Positions 1 through 9,840 of a stretch of 64,000 bases of DNA are shown in pieces; the first letter of the stretch is position 1, and every line of letters starts with the position of its first letter. Location: contig JAZGUH010000539.1 in assembly GCA_037893225.1 (NCBI GenBank), positions 372,001 through 436,000 on the forward strand, written 5' to 3'. Below the pieces are notes generated by a model. It was not told the origin of the DNA, did not search any database, and was given only the letters and a program-made list of their open reading frames with translations. This stretch comes from Hippasteria phrygiana. Its lineage: Eukaryota > Echinodermata > Asteroidea > Valvatida > Goniasteridae. The translations under genes and the position numbers were made by a program.

Positions 1-345
1 ACGGTAACATGTACACAGATGTTAGCCGGAAAGAAAATAAACATTGCGAGGTTTGAATTTTCTCCACAAGTTTTAACTCTGGGAAGCCGCCGATGATTGC
101 AACATGTAGCGCCAGATCTAAGCTATCCATACATGTAAAGAATACTGCATTTGGTTGATATTTCATGCAATTATGAATGAATAAAGCAAGTCCATACCCC
201 AGGGAATTTGACATGCATGGAGCAATAAATAGAAGGTAATATGCACACAGATGTTGGCCGGAAAGAAAATAGACATTGCGAGGTTTGAATTTTCTCCACA
301 AGTTTTAACTCTAAGAAGCCGCCGATAATTGCAACATGTAGCGCC

Positions 346-577
346 AGATCTAAGCTATCCATACATGTCAAAATTACTGAATTTGGTTGATATTTCATGT
401 AATTATGAATGAGTAAAGCAAGTCCATACCCCAGGGAATTTGACAGGCATGGAGCAATAAATAAAAGGTAATCTGCACACAGATGGTGGCCGGAAAGAAA
501 ATAAACATTGCGAGGTTTGAATTTTCTCCACAAGTTTTAAATCTAGGAAGCCGCCGATGATTGCAACATGTAGCGCC
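346..577. repeat. Reference monomer (232 bp, counted from its BglII site)
   Basis: This monomer is used as the coordinate frame, with position 1 at the A of AGATCT. A composite consensus has about 88 G+C in 232 bases (38%) and six CpGs (about 8.3 expected). Landmarks in order: AGATCT at 1-6; TCCATAC at 13-19 and again at 78-84; an almost invariant block TTTGGTTGATATTTCATG near 37-54; the GACATGCATGG or GACAGGCATGG segment near 97-107; a GGCCGG palindrome near 143-148 followed by an A-rich run; a T-rich run near 171-194; and GCCGCCGAT near 205-213. There is no start/stop arrangement, RNA-gene motif or terminal inverted repeat suggesting a gene or transposon. Confidence 0.9.
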
Positions 578-618
578 AGATCTAAGCTATCCATACATGT
601 CAGAATTACTGAATTTGG
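535..618. repeat. Monomer class A (TTTTAAATCTAGG, GATGATTG)
   Basis: Representative of copies with TTTTAAATCTAGG and GATGATTG, often with CAGAATTACTG or CTGCATTT. They are frequently preceded by TAATCTGCACAC and GATGGTGGCC. Subtypes carry GCGCAAGATC (from about 1270) or the one-base deletion GCAAGAGTAGC (30005, 30930, 33013, 35792, 36717, 38801, 39725). The subtypes stay linked to their neighbours over several kilobases, so they are useful for ordering duplication events. Confidence 0.75.
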
Positions 619-766
619 TTGATATTTCATGCAATTATGAATGAGTAAAGCAAGTCCATACCCCAGGGAATTTGACAGGCATGGAGCAATAAATAAAAGG
701 TAATCTGCACACAGATGGTGGCCGGGAAGAAAATAAACATTGCGAGGTTTGAATTTTCTCCACAAG

Positions 767-848
767 TTTTACCTCTAAGAAGCCGCCGATAATTGCAACG
801 TGTAGCGCCAGATCTAAGCTATCCATACATGTCAAAATTACTAAATTT
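767..848. repeat. Monomer class C (TTTTACCTCTAAG, ACGTGTAGC, CTAAATTT)
   Basis: Representative of copies with TTTTACCTCTAAG, GATAATTG, ACGTGTAGC (ACATGTAGC in other classes) and CTAAATTT. In the left half it is often followed by the extra-G CCAGGGGAA. A subset carries ACCTCTAAG with ACATGT and CTGAATTT (for example around 19784). This shows that the markers can be reshuffled within one monomer. At the right end CTCAATTT replaces CTAAATTT (60386, 61312, 62932). Confidence 0.8.
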
Positions 849-918
849 GGTTGATATTTCATGCAATTATGAATGAGTAAAGCAAGTCCATACCCCAGGG
901 GAATTTGACATGCATGGA
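822..918. other. Imperfect 15-bp inverted repeat inside a monomer (representative)
   Basis: TCCATACATGTCAAA (822-836) and TTTGACATGCATGGA (904-918) are reverse complements at 14 of 15 positions. They are separated by 67 bp here and by 66 bp in monomers without the extra G. Most monomers carry the left arm. The right arm is intact where the monomer reads GACATGCATGG and weakened where it reads GACAGGCATGG. Monomers whose left arm reads CATGTAAA also break the dyad. It could be a protein-binding dyad or a cruciform/hairpin element. Function is unknown. Confidence 0.7.
892..903. other. Indel hotspot that sets monomer length (231/232/233 bp)
   Basis: Two one-base indels lie close together in the monomer. 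Many copies read AGTCATACC rather than AGTCCATACC (loss of one C; example at 1118-1126), giving 231 bp. Others, as here, have CCAGGGGAA rather than CCAGGGAA (one extra G, run at 898-901), giving 233 bp. The two types are associated with different monomer classes, and together they explain the mean spacing just under 232. A further one-base deletion (GCAAGAGTAGC for GCAACATGTAGC) marks some monomers from about 30005 rightwards. Confidence 0.85.
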
Positions 919-949
919 GCAATAAATAGACGGTAACATGTACACAGAT

Positions 950-1081
950 GTTAGCCGGAAAGAAAATAAACATTGCGAGGTTTGAATTTTCTCCACAAGT
1001 TTTAACTCTGGGAAGCCGCCGATGATTGCAACATGTAGCGCCAGATCTAAGCTATCCATACATGTCAAAATTACTGTATTT
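950..1081. repeat. Monomer class G (GTTAGCC ... CTCTGGGAAG ... CTGTATTT)
   Basis: Representative of a linked haplotype: TAACATGTACAC and GTTAGCC upstream, then CTCTGGGAAG, GATGATTG and usually CTGTATTT, most often followed by the one-C-short AGTCATACC. The same linkage recurs throughout the window, for example near 4024, 9122, 32300, 44107 and 63100. It is therefore an old lineage rather than independent mutations. The first monomer of the window (1-170) has the left part of this class joined to CATGTAAAGAATACTGCATTT-type sequence, so it is a recombinant. Confidence 0.8.
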
Positions 1082-2468
1082 GGTTGATATTTCATGCAAT
1101 TATGAATGAGTTAAGCAAGTCATACCCCAGGGAATTTGACAGGCATGGAGCAATAAATAAAAGGTAATCTGCACACAGATGGTGGCCGGGAAGAAAATAA
1201 ACATTGCGAGGTTTGAATTTTCTCCACAAGTTTTAAATCTAGGAAGCCGCCGATGATTGCAACATGTAGCGCAAGATCTAAGCTATCCATACATGTGAGA
1301 ATTACTGCATTTGGTTGATATTTCATGCAATTATGAATGAATAAAGCAAGTCCATACCCCAGGGAATTTGACAGGCATGGAGCAATAAATAAAAGGTAAT
1401 CTGCACACAGATGGTGGCCGGGAAGAAAATAAACATTGCGAGGTTTGAATTTTCTCCACAAGTTTTACCTCTAAGAAGCCGCCGATAATTGCAACGTGTA
1501 GCGCCAGATCTAAGCTATCCATACATGTCAAAATTACTAAATTTGGTTGATATTTCATGCAATTATGAATGAGTAAAGCAAGTCCATACCCCAGGGGAAT
1601 TTGACATGCATGGAGCAATAAATAGACGGTAACATGTACACAGATGTTAGCCGGAAAGAAAATAAACATTGCGAGGTTTGAATTTTCTCCACAAGTTTTA
1701 ACTCTGGGAAGCCGCCGATGATTGCAACATGTAGCGCCAGATCTAAGCTATCCATACATGTCAAAATTACTGTATTTGGTTGATATTTCATGCAATTATG
1801 AATGAGTTAAGCAAGTCATACCCCAGGGAATTTGACAGGCATGGAGCAATAAATAGAAGGTAATATGCACACAGATGTTGGCCGGAAAGAAAATAAACAT
1901 TGCGAGGTTTGAATTTTCTACAGAAGTTTTAACTCTAGGAAGCCGCCGATGATTGCAACATGTAGCGCCAGATCTAAGCTATCCATACATGTAAAGAATA
2001 CTGCATTTGGTTGATATTTCATGCAATTATGAATGAATAAAGCAAGTCCATACCCCAGGGAATTTGACATGCATGGAGCAATAAATAGAAGGTAATATGC
2101 ACACAGATGTTGGCCGGAAAGAAAATAGACATTGCGAGGTTTGAATTTTCTCCACAAGTTTTAACTCTAAGAAGCCGCCGATAATTGCAACATGTAGCGC
2201 CAGATCTAAGCTATCCATACATGTCAAAATTACTGAATTTGGTTGATATTTCATGCAATTATGAATTAGTAAAGCAAGTCCATACCCCAGCGAATTTGAC
2301 AGGCATGGAGCAATAAATAAAAGGTAATCTGCACACAGATGGTGGCCGGAAAGAAAATAAACATTGCGAGGTTTGAATTTTCTCCACAAGTTTTAAATCT
2401 AGGAAGCCGCCGATGATTGCAACATGTAGCGCCAGATCTAAGCTATCCATACATGTCAAAATTACTGC

Positions 2469-5017
2469 ATTTGGTTGATATTTCATGCAATTATGAATGA
2501 GTAAAGCAAGTCCATACCCCAGGGAATTTGACAGGCATGCAGCAATAAATAAAAGGTAATCTGCACACAGATGGTGGCCGGGAAGAAAATAAACATTGCG
2601 AGTTTTGAATTTTCTCCACAAGTGTTAACTCTAAGAAGCCGCCGATAATTGCAACATGTAGCGCCAGATCTAAGCTATCCATACATGTCAAAATTACTGC
2701 ATTTGGTTGATATTTCATGCAATTATGAATGAGTAAAGCAAGTCCATACCCCAGGGAATTTGACAGGCATGGAGCAATTAATAAAAGGTAATCTGCACAC
2801 AGATGTTGGCCGGAAAGAAAATAAACATTGCGAGGTTTGAATTTTCTCCACAAGTTTTACCTCTAAGAAGCCGCCGATAATTGCAACGTGTAGCGCCAGA
2901 TCTAAGCTATCCATACATGTCAAAATTACTAAATTTGGTTGATATTTCATGCAATTATGAATGAGTAAAGCAAGTCCATACCCCAGGGAATTTGACATGC
3001 ATGGAGCAATAAATAGACGGTAACATGTACACAGATGTTAGCCGGAAAGAAAATAAACATTGCGAGGTTTGAATTTTCTCCACAAGTTTTAACTCTGGGA
3101 AGCCGCCGATGATTGCAACATGTAGCGCCAGATCTAAGCTATCCATACATGTCAAAATTACTGTATTTGGTTGATATTTCATGCAATTATGAATGAGTAA
3201 AGCAAGTCATACCCCAGGGAATTTGACAGGCATGGAGCAATAAATAGAAGGTAATATGCACACAGATGTTGGCCGGAAAGAAAATAAACATTGCGAGGTT
3301 TGAATTTTCTCCACAAGTGTTAACTCTAAGAAGCCGCCGATAATTGCAACATGTAGCGCCAGATCTAAGCTATCCATACATGTCAAAATTACTGAATTTG
3401 GTTGATATTTCATGCAATTATGAATGAGTAAAGCAACTCCATACCCCAGGGAATTTGACATGCATGGAGCAATAAATAGAAGGTAATATGCACACAGATG
3501 TTGGCCGGAAAGAAAATAGACATTGCGAGGTTTGAATTTTCTCCACAAGTTTTAACTCTAAGAAGCCGCCGATAATTGCAACATGTAGCGCCAGATCTAA
3601 GCTATCCATACATGTCAAAATTACTGCATTTGGTTGATATTTCATGCAATTATGAATGAGTAAAGCAAGTCCATACCCCAGGGAATTTGACAGGCATGGA
3701 GCAATTAATAAAAGGTAATCTGCACACAGATGTTGGCCGGAAAGAAAATAAACATTGCGAGGTTTGAATTTTCTCCACAAGTTTTACCTCTAAGAAGCCG
3801 CCGATAATTGCAACGTGTAGCGCCAGATCTAAGCTATCCATACATGTCAAAATTACTAAATTTGGTTGATATTTCATGCAATTATGAATGAGTAAAGCAA
3901 GTCCATACCCCAGGGAATTTGACATGCATGGAGCAATAAATAGACGGTAACATGTACACAGATGTTAGCCGGAAAGAAAATAAACATTGCGAGGTTTGAA
4001 TTTTCTCCACAAGTTTTAACTCTGGGAAGCCGCCGATGATTGCAACATGTAGCGCCAGATCTAAGCTATCCATACATGTCAAAATTACTGTATTTGGTTG
4101 ATATTTCATGCAATTATGAATGAGTAAAGCAAGTCATACCCCAGGGAATTTGACAGGCATGGAGCAATAAATAGAAGGTAATATGCACACAGATGTTGGC
4201 CGGAAAGAAAATAAACATTGCGAGGTTTGAATTTTCTCCACAAGTTTTAACTCTAAGAAGCCGCCGATAATTGCAACATGTAGCGCCAGATCTAAGCTAT
4301 CCATATATGTCAAAATTACTGAATTTGGTTGATATTTCATGCAATTATGAATGAGTAAAGCAAGTCCATACCCCAGGGAATTTGACATGCATGGAGCAAT
4401 AAATAGACGGTAACATGTACACAGATGTTGGCCGGAAAGAAAATAAACATTGCGAGGTTTGAATTTTCTACACAAGTTTTAACTCTAGGAAGCCGCCGAT
4501 GATTGCAACATGTAGCGCCAGATCTAAGCTATCCATACATGTCAAAATTACTGTATTTGGTTGATATTTCATGCAATTATGAATGAGTAAAGCAAGTCAT
4601 ACCCCAGGGAATTTGACAGGCATGGAGCAATAAATAGAAGGTAATATGCACGCAGATGTTGGCCGGAAAGAAAATAAACATTGCGAGGTTTGAATTTTCT
4701 CCACAAGTTTTAACTCTGGGAAGCCGCCGATGATTGCAACATGTAGCGCCAGATCTAAGCTATACATACATGTCAAAATTACTGCATTTGGTTGATATTT
4801 CATGCAATTATGAATGAGTAAAGCAAGTCCATACCCCAGGGAATTTGACATGCATGGAGCAATAAATAGACGGTAATATGTACACAGATGTTGGCCGGAA
4901 AGAAAATAAACATTGCGAGGTTTGAATTTTCTCTACAAGTTTTAACCCTGGGAAGCCGCCGATGATTGCAACATGTAGCGCCAGATCTAAGCTATCCATA
5001 CATGTCAAAATTACTGA
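2469..5017. repeat. HOR unit 1 of the left zone (11-mer, 2549 bp)
   Basis: Positions 2469-4023 reappear at 5018-6572 (offset 2549) with no difference that I noticed. Positions 4199-5248 reappear at 6517-7566 (offset 2318) with one substitution (4306, T versus C). Private left-zone markers inside the unit are GCGAGTTTTG at 2598 and AGCAATTAATAAAAGG near 2773 and 3701. Confidence 0.85.
2622..2703. repeat. Monomer class T (GTGTTAACTCTAAG, GATAATTG)
   Basis: Representative of copies with GTGTTAACTCTAAG and GATAATTG, with either ACATGT or ACGTGT and usually CTGAATTT. It occurs from here to the right end of the window (for example 63551). The T to G change creates GTTAAC (HpaI), which could separate this class in a digest. 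Confidence 0.75.
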
Positions 5018-7335
5018 ATTTGGTTGATATTTCATGCAATTATGAATGAGTAAAGCAAGTCCATACCCCAGGGAATTTGACAGGCATGCAGCAATAAATA
5101 AAAGGTAATCTGCACACAGATGGTGGCCGGGAAGAAAATAAACATTGCGAGTTTTGAATTTTCTCCACAAGTGTTAACTCTAAGAAGCCGCCGATAATTG
5201 CAACATGTAGCGCCAGATCTAAGCTATCCATACATGTCAAAATTACTGCATTTGGTTGATATTTCATGCAATTATGAATGAGTAAAGCAAGTCCATACCC
5301 CAGGGAATTTGACAGGCATGGAGCAATTAATAAAAGGTAATCTGCACACAGATGTTGGCCGGAAAGAAAATAAACATTGCGAGGTTTGAATTTTCTCCAC
5401 AAGTTTTACCTCTAAGAAGCCGCCGATAATTGCAACGTGTAGCGCCAGATCTAAGCTATCCATACATGTCAAAATTACTAAATTTGGTTGATATTTCATG
5501 CAATTATGAATGAGTAAAGCAAGTCCATACCCCAGGGAATTTGACATGCATGGAGCAATAAATAGACGGTAACATGTACACAGATGTTAGCCGGAAAGAA
5601 AATAAACATTGCGAGGTTTGAATTTTCTCCACAAGTTTTAACTCTGGGAAGCCGCCGATGATTGCAACATGTAGCGCCAGATCTAAGCTATCCATACATG
5701 TCAAAATTACTGTATTTGGTTGATATTTCATGCAATTATGAATGAGTAAAGCAAGTCATACCCCAGGGAATTTGACAGGCATGGAGCAATAAATAGAAGG
5801 TAATATGCACACAGATGTTGGCCGGAAAGAAAATAAACATTGCGAGGTTTGAATTTTCTCCACAAGTGTTAACTCTAAGAAGCCGCCGATAATTGCAACA
5901 TGTAGCGCCAGATCTAAGCTATCCATACATGTCAAAATTACTGAATTTGGTTGATATTTCATGCAATTATGAATGAGTAAAGCAACTCCATACCCCAGGG
6001 AATTTGACATGCATGGAGCAATAAATAGAAGGTAATATGCACACAGATGTTGGCCGGAAAGAAAATAGACATTGCGAGGTTTGAATTTTCTCCACAAGTT
6101 TTAACTCTAAGAAGCCGCCGATAATTGCAACATGTAGCGCCAGATCTAAGCTATCCATACATGTCAAAATTACTGCATTTGGTTGATATTTCATGCAATT
6201 ATGAATGAGTAAAGCAAGTCCATACCCCAGGGAATTTGACAGGCATGGAGCAATTAATAAAAGGTAATCTGCACACAGATGTTGGCCGGAAAGAAAATAA
6301 ACATTGCGAGGTTTGAATTTTCTCCACAAGTTTTACCTCTAAGAAGCCGCCGATAATTGCAACGTGTAGCGCCAGATCTAAGCTATCCATACATGTCAAA
6401 ATTACTAAATTTGGTTGATATTTCATGCAATTATGAATGAGTAAAGCAAGTCCATACCCCAGGGAATTTGACATGCATGGAGCAATAAATAGACGGTAAC
6501 ATGTACACAGATGTTAGCCGGAAAGAAAATAAACATTGCGAGGTTTGAATTTTCTCCACAAGTTTTAACTCTAAGAAGCCGCCGATAATTGCAACATGTA
6601 GCGCCAGATCTAAGCTATCCATACATGTCAAAATTACTGAATTTGGTTGATATTTCATGCAATTATGAATGAGTAAAGCAAGTCCATACCCCAGGGAATT
6701 TGACATGCATGGAGCAATAAATAGACGGTAACATGTACACAGATGTTGGCCGGAAAGAAAATAAACATTGCGAGGTTTGAATTTTCTACACAAGTTTTAA
6801 CTCTAGGAAGCCGCCGATGATTGCAACATGTAGCGCCAGATCTAAGCTATCCATACATGTCAAAATTACTGTATTTGGTTGATATTTCATGCAATTATGA
6901 ATGAGTAAAGCAAGTCATACCCCAGGGAATTTGACAGGCATGGAGCAATAAATAGAAGGTAATATGCACGCAGATGTTGGCCGGAAAGAAAATAAACATT
7001 GCGAGGTTTGAATTTTCTCCACAAGTTTTAACTCTGGGAAGCCGCCGATGATTGCAACATGTAGCGCCAGATCTAAGCTATACATACATGTCAAAATTAC
7101 TGCATTTGGTTGATATTTCATGCAATTATGAATGAGTAAAGCAAGTCCATACCCCAGGGAATTTGACATGCATGGAGCAATAAATAGACGGTAATATGTA
7201 CACAGATGTTGGCCGGAAAGAAAATAAACATTGCGAGGTTTGAATTTTCTCTACAAGTTTTAACCCTGGGAAGCCGCCGATGATTGCAACATGTAGCGCC
7301 AGATCTAAGCTATCCATACATGTCAAAATTACTGA
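5018..7335. repeat. HOR unit 2 of the left zone (10-mer, 2318 bp; one monomer deleted)
   Basis: This unit equals the preceding 11-mer minus one monomer. It follows unit 1 at offset 2549 up to 6572, then at offset 2318, so the 231-bp class G monomer at about 4024-4254 of unit 1 is missing. The join is in monomer register: class G flanking sequence (GTTAGCC at 6512) runs directly into CTCTAAGAAG. The GCGAGTTTTG marker is at 5147. Confidence 0.85.
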
Positions 7336-9840
7336 ATTTGGTTGATATTTCATGCAATTATGAATGAGTAAAGCAAGTCCATACCCCAGGGAATTTGACA
7401 GGCATGCAGCAATAAATAAAAGGTAATCTGCACACAGATGGTGGCCGGGAAGAAAATAAACATTGCGAGTTTTGAATTTTCTCCACAAGTGTTAACTCTA
7501 AGAAGCCGCCGATAATTGCAACATGTAGCGCCAGATCTAAGCTATCCATACATGTCAAAATTACTGAATTTGGTTGATATTTCATGCAATTATGAATGAG
7601 TAAAGCAAGTCCATACCCCAGGGAATTTGACAGGCATGGAGCAATAAATAAAAGGTAATCTGCACACAGATGGTGGCCGGGGAGAAAATAAACATTGCGA
7701 GGTTTGAATTTTCTCCACAAGTTTTACCTCTAAGAAGCCGCCGATAATTGCAACGTGTAGCGCCAGATCTAAGCTATCCATACATGTCAAAATTACTAAA
7801 TTTGGTTGATATTTCATGCAATTATGAATGAGTAAAGCAAGTCCATACCCCAGGGGAATTTGACATGCATGGAGCAATAAATAGACGGTAACATGTACAC
7901 AGATGTTAGCCGGAAAGAAAATAAACATTGCGAGGTTTGAATTTTCTCCACAAGTTTTAACTCTGGGAAGCCGCCGATGATTGCAACATGTAGCGCCAGA
8001 TCTAAGCTATCCATACATGTCAAAATTACTAAATTTGGTTGATATTTCATGCAATTATGAATGAGTAAAGCAAGTCCATACCCCAGGGAATTTGACATGC
8101 ATGGAGCAATAAATAGACGGTAACATGTACACAGATGTTAGCCGGAAAGAAAATAAACATTGCGAGGTTTGAATTTTCTCCACAAGTTTTAACTCTGGGA
8201 AGCCGCCGATGATTGCAACATGTAGCGCCAGATCTAAGCTATCCATACATGTCAAAATTACTGTATTTGGTTGATATTTCATGCAATTATGAATGAGTAA
8301 AGCAAGTCATACCCCAGGGAATTTGACAGGCATGGAGCAATAAATAGAAGGTAATATGCACACAGATGTTGGCCGGAAAGAAAATAAACATTGCGAGGTT
8401 TGAATTTTCTCCACAAGTGTTAACTCTAAGAAGCCGCCGATAATTGCAACATGTAGCGCCAGATCTAAGCTATCCATACATGTCAAAATTACTGAATTTG
8501 GTTGATATTTCATGCAATTATGAATGAGTAAAGCAACTCCATACCCCAGGGAATTTGACATGCATGGAGCAATAAATAGAAGGTAATATGCACACAGATG
8601 TTGGCCGGAAAGAAAATAGACATTGCGAGGTTTGAATTTTCTCCACAAGTTTTAACTCTAAGAAGCCGCCGATAATTGCAACATGTAGCGCCAGATCTAA
8701 GCTATCCATACATGTCAAAATTACTGCATTTGGTTGATATTTCATGCAATTATGAATGAGTAAAGCAAGTCCATACCCCAGGGAATTTGACAGGCATGGA
8801 GCAATTAATAAAAGGTAATCTGCACACAGATGTTGGCCGGAAAGAAAATAAACATTGCGAGGTTTGAATTTTCTCCACAAGTTTTACCTCTAAGAAGCCG
8901 CCGATAATTGCAACGTGTAGCGCCAGATCTAAGCTATCCATACATGTCAAAATTACTAAATTTGGTTGATATTTCATGCAATTATGAATGAGTAAAGCAA
9001 GTCCATACCCCAGGGAATTTGACATGCATGGAGCAATAAATAGACGGTAACATGTACACAGATGTTAGCCGGAAAGAAAATAAACATTGCGAGGTTTGAA
9101 TTTTCTCCACAAGTTTTAACTCTGGGAAGCCGCCGATGATTGCAACATGTAGCGCCAGATCTAAGCTATCCATACATGTCAAAATTACTGTATTTGGTTG
9201 ATATTTCATGCAATTATGAATGAGTAAAGCAAGTCATACCCCAGGGAATTTGACAGGCATGGAGCTATAAATAGAAGGTAATATGCACACAGATGTTGGC
9301 CGGAAAGAAAATAAACATTGCGAGGTTTGAATTTTCTACACAAGTTTTAACTCTAGGAAGCCGCCGATGATTGCAACATGTAGCGCCAGATCTAAGCTAT
9401 CCATACATGTAAAAAATACTGAATTTGGTTGATATTTCATGCAATTATGAATGAGTAAAGCAAGTCATACCCTAGGGAATTTGACAGGCATGGAGCAATA
9501 AATAGAAGGTAATATGCACACAGATGGTGGCCGGGAAGAAAATAAACATTGCGAGGTTTGAATTTTCTCCACAAGTTTTAAATCTAGGAAGCCGCCGATG
9601 ATTGCAACATGTAGCGCCAGATCTAAGCTATCCATACATGTCAAAATTACTGTATTTGGTTGATATTTCATGCAATTATGAATGAGTTAAGCAAGTCATA
9701 CCCCAGGGAATTTGACATGCATGGAGCAATAAATAGACGGTAACATGTACACAGATGGTGGCCGGGAAGAAAATAAACATTGCGAGGTTTGAATTTTCTC
9801 CACAAGTTTTACCTCTAAGAAGCCGCCGATAATTGCAACG
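7292..9840. repeat. Left-zone 11-mer tandem duplication, copy 1 (2549 bp)
   Basis: 7292-9882 matches 9841-12431 at an offset of 2549 bp. The identical stretch (2591 bp) is longer than the offset, so this is a complete tandem duplication. The exchange point lies in the 42-bp overlap 9841-9882. I noticed no base differences between the copies. The marker GCGAGTTTTG is at 7465 here and at 10014 in copy 2. The unit shares a multi-monomer core with the units on its left, for example 5504-6431 versus 8055-8982 at offset 2551. Confidence 0.9.
9335..9427. repeat. Monomer class X (TCTACACAAG, CTCTAGG, CATGTAAAAAATACTG)
   Basis: Representative of copies with TCTACACAAG (C to A in TCTCCACAAG), CTCTAGGAAG, GATGATTG and CATGTAAAAAATACTG in place of CATGTCAAAATTACTG. 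From about 12.8 kb it is often preceded by GCTAGG instead of GCGAGG. Local subtypes read CATGTAACAAATACTG (32582, 38370) or CATGTAAAAACTACTG (41842, 44391, 47634, 52266, 54350). These copies lack the left arm of the inverted repeat. Confidence 0.75.

Larger units (their letters stand above)
430..1821. repeat. 3-mer tandem pair (period 696 bp)
   Basis: About 430-1125 and 1126-1821 align at an offset of 696 bp. They share the same class order, including the class C monomer with the extra G (898 and 1594) and the class G monomer followed by GAGTTAAG. Several substitutions separate the copies, for example CGGAAAG versus CGGGAAG near 494/1190 and GCGCCAG versus GCGCAAG near 574/1270. This pair is therefore older, or more converted, than the large duplications further right. 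Boundaries are approximate. Confidence 0.65.

Noticed and set aside
700..740. CENP-B box
   Set aside because: The only CGGGA context (GGTGGCCGGGAAG) lacks the TTCG and the central A at the required spacing. No match was seen on either strand of the consensus.
970..1000. RNA polymerase III B box (GGTTTGAATTT) with an A-box-like TAGCGCCAGAT, suggesting a tRNA-derived SINE origin
   Set aside because: Only about 6 of 9 informative B-box positions match. The A-box-like word is downstream rather than upstream and is out of phase by one base. There is no tRNA fold or poly(A) tail.
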